From VAZQ01 sp963758945 (GTDB taxonomy: Bacteria; Pseudomonadota; Alphaproteobacteria; Rhizobiales; Xanthobacteraceae): a stretch of DNA of 64,000 nucleotides. The DNA lies in contig CAVWXY010000021.1 in assembly GCA_963758945.1 (NCBI GenBank), positions 211,490 to 275,489 on the forward strand, read 5' to 3'. Position numbers and translations under genes: made by a program. Of this stretch, positions 1 to 8,837 are shown one piece after another. Within the stretch, counting starts at the first letter, position 1. Each line of letters begins with the position of its first letter. Below the pieces are notes generated by a model. The model was given only the letters and a program-made list of their open reading frames with translations, was not told the DNA's origin and made no database searches.

Positions 1-261
1 GAGGCGATCGACTTCTATGGCGGCCAGGTGACCTTCCGGCGAAAGTACAAGTCGACCACGGAAGGAAAGGCGGGAGGAGCGAAGGAGGGGAAGCACCCGC
101 TCTACGACGAGCCTGTGTTCGTGAACAAGGTGATCCTCGTGTGGCGAGGCGCGAGCGATCTGGTGCCGGAGCGGTTCCGCGATTACATCCTCACCACCGG
201 CAACGCGCTGGGTGCCAAATACCGCAAGACCATCTCATGTGAGGCACGACTGCAGCCATGA
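1..261 (+). CDS. Hypothetical protein, 5' end outside the window
   Basis: The reading frame is open from base 1 and ends at 261, so the start codon lies upstream of the window. A GTG at 28 is only an internal candidate. The visible part is small and basic, with a stretch rich in Lys and Gly (KSTTEGKAGGAKEGKH) followed by a compact hydrophobic segment (VNKVILVWRG). I recognise no family. Its stop overlaps the start of the next gene by 4 bases (258-261), which indicates translational coupling. It therefore probably belongs to the same transcription unit as the 433-residue protein and the DUF4157 genes downstream. Function unknown. Confidence 0.6.
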   Translation, partial: EAIDFYGGQVTFRRKYKSTTEGKAGGAKEGKHPLYDEPVFVNKVILVWRGASDLVPERFRDYILTTGNALGAKYRKTISCEARLQP

Positions 262-1559
262 CGGATCGCAACGAGCCAACCGGTCGCTTCGAGCTACGCA
301 TTTTCTTCAGGACTGACTCGCTGGCGAGCCCGGAGGCCGCTCGCCCGATGCTCGACGCGCTCATCCGCGCCGGCGGCGATCTCGCGCCGACGCGATTGCG
401 CGAGCGGCATGACCGCGAGGTGCCGTTCTCGGCCGACGCGGTGGAGCGTCAATTCGGGCGGCGCGGCGGGCCCGATGCGCTATTCTTCGCCAACGACCAC
501 GGTGTCGATGGCGAGTGGCGCAGCTTCGGCTCCGGCAACGACCCGGGATCCATGCTATGGCTCACCATTCCGTTCCGGCTGCTCGGCGCCGACGGCGCGC
601 CGGTGGTGGCGCTCGCGGCCGCCGTGTGCAGTGTCTGCGCTCCGTCCTACGGCTGGGGGCACGCCGAGGAGGACGTGCGCCTGGGAAGCGATCCGCACCG
701 CACCAACCCGTTCGCCCCCAAGCAGATCTACGAGGCCTACTGGCTCATGGTGCTGGGCGCGCCTCTGGTGCGCAAGCTCAAGCGTGCGCACGTGGCCGCG
801 ACGCCCGCGCACAAGGTGGAGTTCTTGCCTGACGGCGCGGCCCTGATCGTGACGTCGCCCTCGCCCGTCGACCTGCTCTCGCCGGCGGCCCGCCAAGCGC
901 AGGCCGCCGCGCTCGCGCATCTGCGCCCCGACCGCGACCGCGCGCAGGTGCTGCGCGAGCTGATGGAGCGCAGCGCCAAGCTCGAGCCGGTGGTGGCGGG
1001 CGGCGACTCCGATCTGGCGGAGGTCATCCGCATCATTGTCGAGGCGGCGCCGCTCGCCGAGCGCCGCGCCACCCAGCTTCGGCTCAACGCGTACCGGCCG
1101 CCCGAGGTGCGCGAGTGGCGGCCGGCGGCGGAAGCGCTGCCGGCCGACGTGGATGACCTCGACGCCGTGGTCGATGACTACCATCGTCAGGCGCAGACTT
1201 TCGTCGCCGGCTATCACGCCGAAATTCCCGATCTGCTGGAAGCCGAGCCCAATTCCCTGCCCTTCATCGACGCGCACTTCTACCTGCGCGACTACACGCA
1301 CACCAAGGACCGCGCCACCGTGGAAGAGCTCATGGTGCCTACGCTCGGCGCCCATCTCGGCACGCTGCTCGAGCGCGGGCTCGACGGCCGCTGGGTGCCG
1401 CGGCGCAACCTGGACGAGTCGCAGGTCATCGTGGGCGACCGCGCGTGGCTGCCGTTTCTTCGCGTCCGCCACTTCGTGCAGTCGCGCCAAGCGGCGCTCG
1501 ACTACTCGCTCACGCGCTTCTACCGCGAGGCGGCACGCCACGCGCGTGGCCAAGGCTGA
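258..1559 (+). CDS. Hypothetical protein upstream of DUF4157 effectors
   Basis: This 433-residue protein has no signal peptide and no transmembrane segment that I can see. It starts with an ATG overlapping the preceding stop (ATGA arrangement) and ends 6 bases before the first DUF4157 gene. The N-terminal third has beta-rich, charged segments (FELRIFFRTD) and a Trp/Gly-rich centre. The C-terminal half is helical and acidic, with YHAEIPDLLEAEPNSLPFIDAHFYLRDY split across two short blocks. I do not recognise the family. Position next to polymorphic toxin-like genes makes an accessory, adaptor or immunity role possible, but that is inference from context only. Codon usage looks like the high-GC host. 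Confidence 0.7.
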   Translation: MTDRNEPTGRFELRIFFRTDSLASPEAARPMLDALIRAGGDLAPTRLRERHDREVPFSADAVERQFGRRGGPDALFFANDHGVDGEWRSFGSGNDPGSMLWLTIPFRLLGADGAPVVALAAAVCSVCAPSYGWGHAEEDVRLGSDPHRTNPFAPKQIYEAYWLMVLGAPLVRKLKRAHVAATPAHKVEFLPDGAALIVTSPSPVDLLSPAARQAQAAALAHLRPDRDRAQVLRELMERSAKLEPVVAGGDSDLAEVIRIIVEAAPLAERRATQLRLNAYRPPEVREWRPAAEALPADVDDLDAVVDDYHRQAQTFVAGYHAEIPDLLEAEPNSLPFIDAHFYLRDYTHTKDRATVEELMVPTLGAHLGTLLERGLDGRWVPRRNLDESQVIVGDRAWLPFLRVRHFVQSRQAALDYSLTRFYREAARHARGQG

Positions 1560-1565
1560 AGACCT

Positions 1566-4500
1566 ATGAGCCCCGCGCCGCAGACCTCGGCGAAAAAACC
1601 GGACAGCGGCGCCGCACCAGTGCAGCGCAAAGCCGAGAGCCATAGTGGCAACCATGGCGAGAAGGTCGGCGTACCGCGCTGGCTGCAGCAACAAGCAGCC
1701 CATGGGCAGTTGCAGCCCCCTTTGCGCGGCGCCGGCGGCCCCGATCCGCATCGCGTCACGCCGCACACCGATCACGCGGCCGCCGGCGTCGCCGACGCTG
1801 CCGACGCCCTCGCCGTCACGATCGGATCCGACATCTACTTTGGCGCCGGTCAGTTCGCGCCCGGCACCCGCACCGGCGATGCGCTGATCGCGCACGAGAC
1901 CACCCACGCGCGGCAATATAGCGAAGGCCGGATTCCCATGAACGGAGGCGTTAGCGCACCGTCCGATCCGCTGGAGCAGGAGGCGTCGGCGGCAGCCGCG
2001 CGTGTCAGCGGCCTGCCCGTGAACGCGTTGCATGTGGGCCACCCTCGCCCAGCCTCCGGGGCCGCGCCCGGGCCGATGATGATGCGGTGGCCCCGCGATG
2101 CCAGCGGACGCTTCACCACGATGGCGCGCATTCAGCTTGCGGCCGAGCTGATGGGGCGCGGTGTCAACTTCGATCAACTGGGTGATCTTGACGCCTTGGC
2201 CGACCTCGGCACCGACGCGACGGTTCGCGCGCTGCTCGATGAGCTCGACGTGATCAATAAAGGCAGTGACCGCCTCGGGAACAAGGGGCGCATCGTCGAT
2301 TCCTGGAACGTCAACAAAGACGACATCGGGTTCACCAATCCGCGTGGCACGAAATATCGAACGATTCTGCACTACGTCGCCGAACTCAACCGGCTGGCCC
2401 AGGCCAGCATGGGCATGGACTACGTCGCGGCCGCCAAGGCGATGCCGGATGTCCGCCTCTCAGGCGTCCGCATGCACAACTCCGGCGTAGGCGTCCACCC
2501 GCGCGCCATCTACTTCGTCGCTGCCGGTCAGGTCGGTATTGACGACGCCGCGGCCAAGGCCGTCGGCGAGGCCACCGCCCAAGCCGGTGCCGATCCCAAG
2601 CGCAAGAAAGCGGCCGATACCATGCGGCGCGCGTTCGGCCAGGGACACTACATTCCGGCCGGCGGCTTCCAGTGGCTGTTCAAGGACGTCATCGCCATGC
2701 TCACTGCGCTGGGCTACTCAACGGCGCCCAGGGCCGGAGCAACGGGTGCCGCTGCCAAAGGCGTTCAGCGCGCCAAGGCCGTCGAGCGCGGCGACCTCAT
2801 CTACAAGGTCATGCGGCTCGAGATCGAGCGGATGTTGCTCGTGCTGGAAGGGCAGGAGAGCAACGTCGACGTCCCCAGCCACGAAGCCGCGGCTCATCGC
2901 GAGCCGGAGTTCCGCGTCTTCCTGCTGGCGCGGAAGAAGGACATCGAGGCGGTTGCGGATCCGACGGACAACGATGACGTGCCACGCGCGGCGCGCGAGA
3001 TGCTCAGCGCGCTCGGCAGTCCGCCCCGCACGCTCAAATACGCGCATGGCGCCGGCACGATCGATCCGCACGGAACCGATCACGCCATGGGGCTGGCTTT
3101 CGACTTCTACAATGGCACCGGCGCGCGGGGTGCTTTCCGGAATTTCAGGGTGGAACACTGGCCGTTCATTCATCGGCTCATCTCAGAGTACGGAGACCAA
3201 GTCGGGCTGCCAACAAATCTGCGACCCGGCAGTATCGACGCCGTCTCGGCGGAAACTGCTCAGGCTATCGCCCAGCTGCTCCATGACCACGGCGCCGAGG
3301 TGGCCAAAGAAATATTGGACGAAGCGGATGCGGCCGATGCCGCCGAGAAGGCGGATCCCAAGCTGAAGATAGCCCGGGCGGCAGCTCTCAAAACCTTCAA
3401 GCGGCTGCGGGCCGACGTACTCTCGCAGATGGCCGGCCGCCGAGTCGCGATCAACCAGATCAGTGAGAAGAACCTGGCCCACTTCCCGCAGATGGTGCGT
3501 GACGAGTTGCCCAAGGTGGCGCGCGATCTGCGAGGCTTCGAGAGCGTTCTCAATCAGTTCACGCCGACCGACATCATCCGGATGCTCGACGGTATCGCGA
3601 CGCGGCTGGCCAAGCTGCGAGCGGACGCTCAGAGCACCGCAGCCACCGCCGAGGCCGAAGCCAAGGCAGCCGAGGAGGCTGCCGACAAGGAGCGCGCCAC
3701 CCGGGAGCAGATCGCCGTTGCGAAAGAAGAGGCTGACGTGGCCAGTGTCCGCAGCCAGCGCGACGACGAGCTCAAGGTGCTGGACGACCAGATCAGCGAA
3801 GTCGAGGACGCGCTGAAGGCTAAGCAGGTGGACGAAAAGACGAGGGCCAATCTTCTTCGTCAGAAGCGGACCCTCAGCGACGCGCGTACGAAGGCGATCG
3901 GCAAGTGGGCGGCGGCCGAAAAGCGCGAACAAGCTGATGTCGCAAAGACGACAAGCCAGTTCACCAAGGAGCGCACGAGTGCCGCGAGCGCCGCCACGAA
4001 GGCGGCAGCGGCCCGCAGGGCGGCAGCGCTGGCGCTGGCCCGGGTGGCTCCCGACCCTGACCCGTTCGAGGACCTGGAGGGCGCGCTGGACGACGTCGAG
4101 GCCGACGCCGGCGAGGCGGCTGCGATCGAAATCGACCGCGTGCTGCGACCGGAACTCAAGAGCGGCGCGTTCAAGCAGTGGCTCAAGATCGTGAGCGATC
4201 CCGATTATCCAATCTACGACCAGCCGAAGGCGATCAAAGCTGGGCTCGAACTCGGTGGCGGCGCACGCGCCGGGCAGCGGCACGCACTTCTACAGCGGCC
4301 ACCACTGGGACATCGCGCCCCGCGAGATCCTCAGTGACGACGCGACATATCGCGCCTCGCTCGGTCGCGATATGGGAAAACGCGACATCGATAACCTCCG
4401 GCGCGTGCTGTCCGTGATGGCACAGAGTCCCGGCGGCCGAGCGCTCCTGTTCGGACCGGCGGCCGGGCGCGACAAGACATTCGACGACGCGCTCGAGGCT

Positions 4501-4647
4501 CGGCTCAAGGCGCTCGGCACGACGTCTGCAGACGTCCTGGACCAGGTGAAGGCGCAGGTCATCACGCCGTACGAATCGTTGAGCGGCGAGTCTGGCAAGC
4601 TGCTCAAGGACTTGCGCGATCGCGGATATTTTCTGGTCACGCCGTGA
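1566..4647 (+). pseudogene. DUF4157-type effector with M15 peptidase-like domain, frameshifted
   Basis: The main frame runs 1566-4337, but the natural C-terminus continues in another frame from about 4250 to 4647. In the main frame LELG is followed by low-complexity shadow sequence, whereas the shifted frame reads AHAPGSGTHFYSGHHWD and ends cleanly, so one extra G near 4248-4253 explains the break. The N-terminus has a proline-rich start, PRWLQQQ, and the metalloprotease-like HETTHARQ helix of DUF4157/eCIS-core proteins. Around residues 504-513, TDHAMGLAFD fits the M15 (VanY/DD-carboxypeptidase) motif SxHxxGxAxD, with H506 and D513 as likely zinc ligands. The HFYSGHHWD segment could supply the other half of the site. 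Between them lies a long Ala/Glu/Lys-rich coiled coil (roughly residues 690-830). A muralytic or peptidase effector is inferred. The break may be a sequencing error or real decay. Confidence 0.6.
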
Positions 4648-4732
4648 TGTCTGCCCGACCGCAACGGCGTGAAGCGCGCATGAGCCCAGATCACAAACAA
4701 TCTCTGGCCGTCCGCACAACGGAGCCGAGGGC

Positions 4733-6475
4733 GTGAGCACCGCGTTGAAATCCACGGCGCGCAACGGCGACAGCGGCGCCAAGACGACGCAGCGCAAGCC
4801 CGCGCGCGAGAGCGGCCGTCATGACGCGCCGCAGGCCGCTGGCCTGCCGCGCTGGCTGCAGCGAAGGCTCAGCGTCAACCAGGCGGGCGATGCCTATGAG
4901 CAGGAGGCGGATCGCGTCGCCGAGCAGGCGATGCAGCAGCCCGTGGCGGCCGACGTGAGCCCTGCCCCACTCGGGATCCAACGCCTCGGCGCGCCGTCGA
5001 GCGGCCAGCTGGACGCCGCTCCCGCCAGCGTCGCCGATGCGCTGGCCAGCCCCGGCAGACCGCTGGAGCCAATGCCGCGCCACGACATGGAACAGCGTTT
5101 CGGCCAGGATTTTTCGCAGGTGCGCGTCCACTCGGACGCTGCTGCTGACCAATCGGCGCAGGACGTGCAGGCGCGGGCGTATGCGGTTGGGAACCAAATC
5201 GTATTCGCAAAAGGGGAATACGCCCCGCATACGCCGGACGGCCGTCGCCTGCTGGCGCATGAGCTCGCGCATACGGTTCAGCAATCGGGGGGCGCGCCGA
5301 CCCTCGTCGCCCGTCAACCGAACCAGCCGTTTGCCGCCGGCCAGGAGGATCTCGTCAATCTGCGAACCACGATGTTGAGTTTCTACAATCTGCTAACACC
5401 CGACGAACGCGCATCTCTGAATCGCAACACGACCGTCGTGATCGCGCTCGTCAGCCACGACAACCAGCCCACGCTCGTCTACACCGTCGCCAGCAACAGC
5501 ACCAATCCGGGAATGCGAGCCGCCGCGGATCAGCTCGGGCTCACTCGCTGGGATCCGGAAGGCATCGACAAAGTCGCGGGCGAGCGCCACGCCGAACAGT
5601 TGATGGTCGAAAGCGCCCGCCGGCAGGGATTCAAGATGCACGGGATCGCTGTGACGCGCGAGCCTTGTGCAGACTGCGGTCCGCTCGTCAGCCAAAAGGG
5701 AATCCCGATCGAGTGGGTTCGCGACCCCAACCCTGTGCCCGCACGGGGCAAGCCTCCCGCCGGCGGCAATCCGCCAGCGGGCGGCAGCCAAGCCGGGCAA
5801 GGTGCGGCACGCACGTCCGCAAGCTCGTCTGAAGAGGACGAGCCCGAGCTGCTGCGCGGCAGGTCACGCATCGACATCCAGGCGCAGATCACCGCTCTCG
5901 TGGTGGATGCCGGATTACAGGGGTTCAAGCTCTGGGTGTTGCATAACATCGCGGCAAAGAGCGAAGCAAAGCTGAAAGCCGACCAGCAACAGATCCGCGA
6001 TGAGATCGCGCAGCGCATTGCCGCTCAGGGCAGCAGGATCGTCGATCTTTGGATCGACGAGTTCCTTCCTATCTACGCCAACGTCACGATTGCCACGACC
6101 GTCGAGGCAACCACGACGATGCCGGGCGGGTTGACCCCGTCGGGAGGCGGCATAAGCTTTACCGGCCCGCCGGAAACTTTTGTCCGTTACATCGAAGGCA
6201 AGCTGATCGACGTCGAGATCAGCCCAACGCTGAAGGTGGAAAAGCGCTCAACAGTGGTTCCAGGTCCAACGGACGTGCGGACCACGCGCACGGTCGAAAC
6301 CGAGACATCTGGAATATTCCTGCCGGTTGACTCCGACATGGTGCGAACCCGTCTCGAGGAGCGCATCGATGAGATCGATCAGGAAATGACCCGTTCGCCG
6401 TCAGCCCTCGATAATTTCTCGCTCCAACTGATGCGTGACGATTTGAAACGAAAGTTGGCCCTATTCGGATCATGA
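4733..6475 (+). CDS. DUF4157 (eCIS-core) protein with cytidine deaminase-like toxin domain
   Basis: This 580-residue protein starts at a GTG after GGAGCCGAGG. The N-terminal 185 residues show the full DUF4157 layout: PRWLQRRLSVNQ, GDAYEQEADRVAEQ, MEQRFGQDFSQVRVHSD, and the zinc-protease-like LAHELAHTVQQ. Further on, HAE (H286-E288) and PCADC (C312, C315) form the canonical zinc/catalytic motif of the cytidine/nucleotide deaminase fold, seen in known polymorphic deaminase toxins. A Gly/Pro-rich linker (about residues 335-365) separates this from a C-terminal region of unknown fold with charged helices and a beta-rich segment. Known family: DUF4157 proteins are frequent eCIS cargo. Inference: nucleic-acid or nucleotide deaminase effector. 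No obvious immunity gene follows; the next gene is convergent. Confidence 0.75.
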   Translation: MSTALKSTARNGDSGAKTTQRKPARESGRHDAPQAAGLPRWLQRRLSVNQAGDAYEQEADRVAEQAMQQPVAADVSPAPLGIQRLGAPSSGQLDAAPASVADALASPGRPLEPMPRHDMEQRFGQDFSQVRVHSDAAADQSAQDVQARAYAVGNQIVFAKGEYAPHTPDGRRLLAHELAHTVQQSGGAPTLVARQPNQPFAAGQEDLVNLRTTMLSFYNLLTPDERASLNRNTTVVIALVSHDNQPTLVYTVASNSTNPGMRAAADQLGLTRWDPEGIDKVAGERHAEQLMVESARRQGFKMHGIAVTREPCADCGPLVSQKGIPIEWVRDPNPVPARGKPPAGGNPPAGGSQAGQGAARTSASSSEEDEPELLRGRSRIDIQAQITALVVDAGLQGFKLWVLHNIAAKSEAKLKADQQQIRDEIAQRIAAQGSRIVDLWIDEFLPIYANVTIATTVEATTTMPGGLTPSGGGISFTGPPETFVRYIEGKLIDVEISPTLKVEKRSTVVPGPTDVRTTRTVETETSGIFLPVDSDMVRTRLEERIDEIDQEMTRSPSALDNFSLQLMRDDLKRKLALFGS

Positions 6476-6534
6476 CGCGTGTGCCCATTGCGCACCGGCA
6501 AACCGAGCGATGAGCGCAAACGATTTAAAGAACA

Positions 6535-7911
6535 CTATGGTTTTGGTATTACCTCCTTTACTTGAAATTCTCCTTTGACAATACGATAAGTGGTAGCTAT
6601 CACGCGGGTATCGATATAACGTTGAATTGAATCGGACACTATGCCACCGCCAAAAGCATCTATTGCGAATAGCTGCCCTTTCACATTTACAACGGAGAAA
6701 TAGTGGGTCTTTGCTACATTATTCTCCTTCATTTGTTGTTCGCTGCGCGTCCCTTCAACAATCACAAAATCTCCATGTTTTTTAAGCTGCTGTTTAATGG
6801 CCGCTTCGGCTTTCTCCCAACTGACAGGCGTTGAAAACGTATTCATGCTTATGTCGAAACCATAACCTTCAATTGCTTCTTTAGGACGATTGCATATAGC
6901 TGGGGATACGTTTCCCGTCCTGAGATAATGATCGAGCGAAGCTGCTGTTGCCGGGCAATTGAGCGTACAATATTGACCGGCAGGATATGGCGGGCCTATT
7001 TCTTTGAGCTTGGAATGAGTAGGATCGTAAGCAACTTCCTCGAACTTGTCCGTCGTGACATTTTTATCAATGACTTCTTTCTTTATCCATTGCCAGCGAA
7101 TTTGTTCGTCAGCTTCAGTAGAGTATGGCTTGCCCAGGATAATGCTTGTTGAGGTTCCATTTGTCTTCACAGCCCTTATGCCCTCTTTCTGCTCCTTATC
7201 GTAGGAGCGCCCTGAAATCTTAATGAGCTTGTCGTAATGTGAGAAATTATTTTCCCAGTCATTTTTGAAGTTGATGAGCGCTTCTTTTTCCTCCTGGGTC
7301 ACGTCTTCGGCTTTATGCGGGCCATCACGCTGTATCAGGTTGGTTTGCAAGCCATCGGCTTCCCGCGTTTGTTGGACCACGTGAGTCAATTCATGGGCCA
7401 GCAGACGCCGGCCCGCGGGCGTCGCCGGTGCGAAGCGTCCCGGGCCGAAGACGATGTCGTATCCGGACGTATAGGCGTGAGCATTGACTTGCCGCGCAGA
7501 TCTCTCGGATGCCATATCGGAATGCACCCGCACCCGCGAAAAGTCGTGGCCGAAACGCTGCTCCATGTCCCGCCGCAACGCCGGCTCCAGGGGCCTGCCG
7601 GGGCTTGCGAGGGCACGATCTACACTGGCAGGCGCCGCACCCATCTGTCCGTTCGATTGTCCTACAAAGCGCTGGATGCGCGGCGCGGCGCTGTTGACGT
7701 CCTTATGCGTGGGCCTCGCCAACACCTGCTCGGCGATGAGATCCGCCTCCCGCTCGCAAACGTCGCCGGGTTGGTTGATCCGACGCGGTTCTTTTTCCGC
7801 ACCGGTCTGTAGCATCCGCGGCACCCCAACTGCTGGCCGATCGTGGGTCGGAGGCTTTGCAGACGCCGTCTGCTGCGCCGTCGTCCGCGGTTTCTGTGAG
7901 AAGGTGCGCAT
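6535..7911 (-). CDS. DUF4157 (eCIS-core) protein with papain-like toxin domain
   Basis: This 458-residue protein starts at ATG 7911; a TTG two codons upstream is the alternative. The N-terminal half is a standard DUF4157 module (GDVCEREADLIAEQ, MEQRFGHDFSRVRVHSD, LLAHELTHVVQQ) and is GC-rich like the host. The C-terminal half (about 6535-7330) is strikingly AT-rich. It contains YCTLNCPATAASLDHYL, then a His in THYFSVVNVKG and an Asp in FAIDAFGGG, in the Cys...His...Asp order and spacing expected of a papain-like (Tox-PL type) fold. The base-composition step at the domain boundary suggests a toxin module acquired onto a resident N-terminal module. Cys protease, deamidase or acyltransferase activity is possible; the specific reaction cannot be told from sequence. 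Confidence 0.7.
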   Translation of the reverse strand: MRTFSQKPRTTAQQTASAKPPTHDRPAVGVPRMLQTGAEKEPRRINQPGDVCEREADLIAEQVLARPTHKDVNSAAPRIQRFVGQSNGQMGAAPASVDRALASPGRPLEPALRRDMEQRFGHDFSRVRVHSDMASERSARQVNAHAYTSGYDIVFGPGRFAPATPAGRRLLAHELTHVVQQTREADGLQTNLIQRDGPHKAEDVTQEEKEALINFKNDWENNFSHYDKLIKISGRSYDKEQKEGIRAVKTNGTSTSIILGKPYSTEADEQIRWQWIKKEVIDKNVTTDKFEEVAYDPTHSKLKEIGPPYPAGQYCTLNCPATAASLDHYLRTGNVSPAICNRPKEAIEGYGFDISMNTFSTPVSWEKAEAAIKQQLKKHGDFVIVEGTRSEQQMKENNVAKTHYFSVVNVKGQLFAIDAFGGGIVSDSIQRYIDTRVIATTYRIVKGEFQVKEVIPKP

Positions 7912-8157
7912 GGTCAAAATCTACCTTCGATGGGGATCGGCTCGTGCATCGGCCCGACTACTGCTATCATAGGTTGCATCCAAAGCAAATCTTTCGATTA
8001 AGCGCGCGGTGACGGCTCGCATCGGCTCCAGGACGCGCGACGACCTCGTCGAGGTCGAGTTCGTGCTCCACCGCGCAGCGCGCCTGGAGCGCCCACCACG
8101 ACACCGGCGCCGTCGGAGTTTTTTGTCGGCGTGCTTGGAAATGGTCGCCAGTGAGCC
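7912..8157. other. Intergenic region upstream of papain-like effector
   Basis: About 250 bases between the start of the minus-strand DUF4157 gene and the degenerate tRNA-Ser copy. It includes an A/T-richer patch (about 7960-8000) that could hold the promoter of the effector gene. I see no convincing ORF. Confidence 0.3.
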
Positions 8158-8248
8158 TGGCGGAAGGGGTGGGATTCGAGCCCGCCAGGGAGCGCAAACC
8201 CCCTGGCGGTTTTCAAGACCGCTGCCTTAAACCGCTCGGCCACCTTCC
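8158..8248 (-). tRNA. Degenerate tRNA-Ser(TGA) copy
   Basis: On the minus strand this matches the intact tRNA-Ser(TGA) at 22130-22221 over its whole length, including the anticodon arm GCGGTCTTGAAAACCGC, the long variable arm and an encoded CCA. It differs where structure matters. One G is missing from the 5' acceptor strand (GGAAGGT instead of GGAAGGGT). The T-arm reads GCGGGCTCGAATCCCAC, which creates a C-A mismatch in the stem and replaces the first T of the TTCGA loop. These changes suggest a non-functional duplicate, or a remnant attachment site, rather than a working second gene. Confidence 0.7.
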
Positions 8249-8486
8249 TTACATTGAAATCACCCAACTTTTTCATGAGAATATTTTGCGTCAAAGGGGC
8301 TGCTTGCGACTATCCCGTTCCTGCCTCCCACAGGATGTTTGCCTATTCTGCAGCGCTTCCGAAATCAGCGCGCCAACGCGCGGGTTGCTGCTTTACCCTG
8401 CATTGCCCGGGGAGCACATAGCTGGGCAGGTCCAATGTAATCGATCTTGCTCTGCCCCAAGCGTGCGTGCCGCTGTTCGCTCTTTC
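8249..8486. other. Non-coding spacer left of the IS3 element
   Basis: No supported gene. The segment runs from the degenerate tRNA-Ser to the left inverted repeat of the IS3-family element; it ends in TTC, which is repeated on the far side of the element. Confidence 0.4.
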
Positions 8487-8540
8487 TGAAGTTCCCCCGG
8501 TTTCGTGGACACCCGAGCATTTGTGTTGCAGGAGTCCACG

Positions 8541-8837
8541 ATGGCAAGAAAGAACGCACCTTACACGCCTGAGTTTCGGCGTCAGATGATTGAGCTGGTT
8601 CGGTCCGGGCGAAGTCCGGAGAGGGAAGGAGGGGAGGGGGGCCGGAACTGGGTGGCGCAAGCCGAGCGGGATGCGGGCCGCCGGGATGACGGTGTGACGA
8701 CGGCAGAACGCGACGAGATCAACCGTCTTCGGCGCGAGGTGAAGCAGCTCAGGCTGGAGCGCGACATCCTCTCAAAAGCCGCGGCCTGGTTCGCTCGGGA
8801 GACGGATGTGATCCCGCCGAAGGGTTCAGATTCGTGA
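8541..8837 (+). CDS. IS3-family transposase OrfA, internally altered
   Basis: OrfA begins MARKNAPYTPEFRRQMIEL at ATG 8541 and ends 4 bases into orfB, the overlap used for -1 frameshifting in IS3 elements. The second half carries the leucine-zipper-like NRLRREVKQLRLERDILSKA and the standard end. The region that should form the helix-turn-helix recognition helix is replaced by a short Gly/Arg/Glu run (PEREGGEGGRNW) encoded by the purine tract at about 8619-8643, and appears a few residues shorter than in relatives. DNA binding is probably impaired unless this is an assembly fault. Confidence 0.8.
   Translation: MARKNAPYTPEFRRQMIELVRSGRSPEREGGEGGRNWVAQAERDAGRRDDGVTTAERDEINRLRREVKQLRLERDILSKAAAWFARETDVIPPKGSDS

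Noticed and set aside
555..2372. Long minus-strand ORF over the first two plus-strand genes
   Set aside because: Its protein is Arg/His/Gly-rich and low-complexity, as is usual for the antisense frame of GC-rich genes, and both plus-strand genes have good protein character.
8258..8486. Integrase or attachment gene near degenerate tRNA-Ser
   Set aside because: No integrase motif was found in any frame; the association with an island remains unproven.
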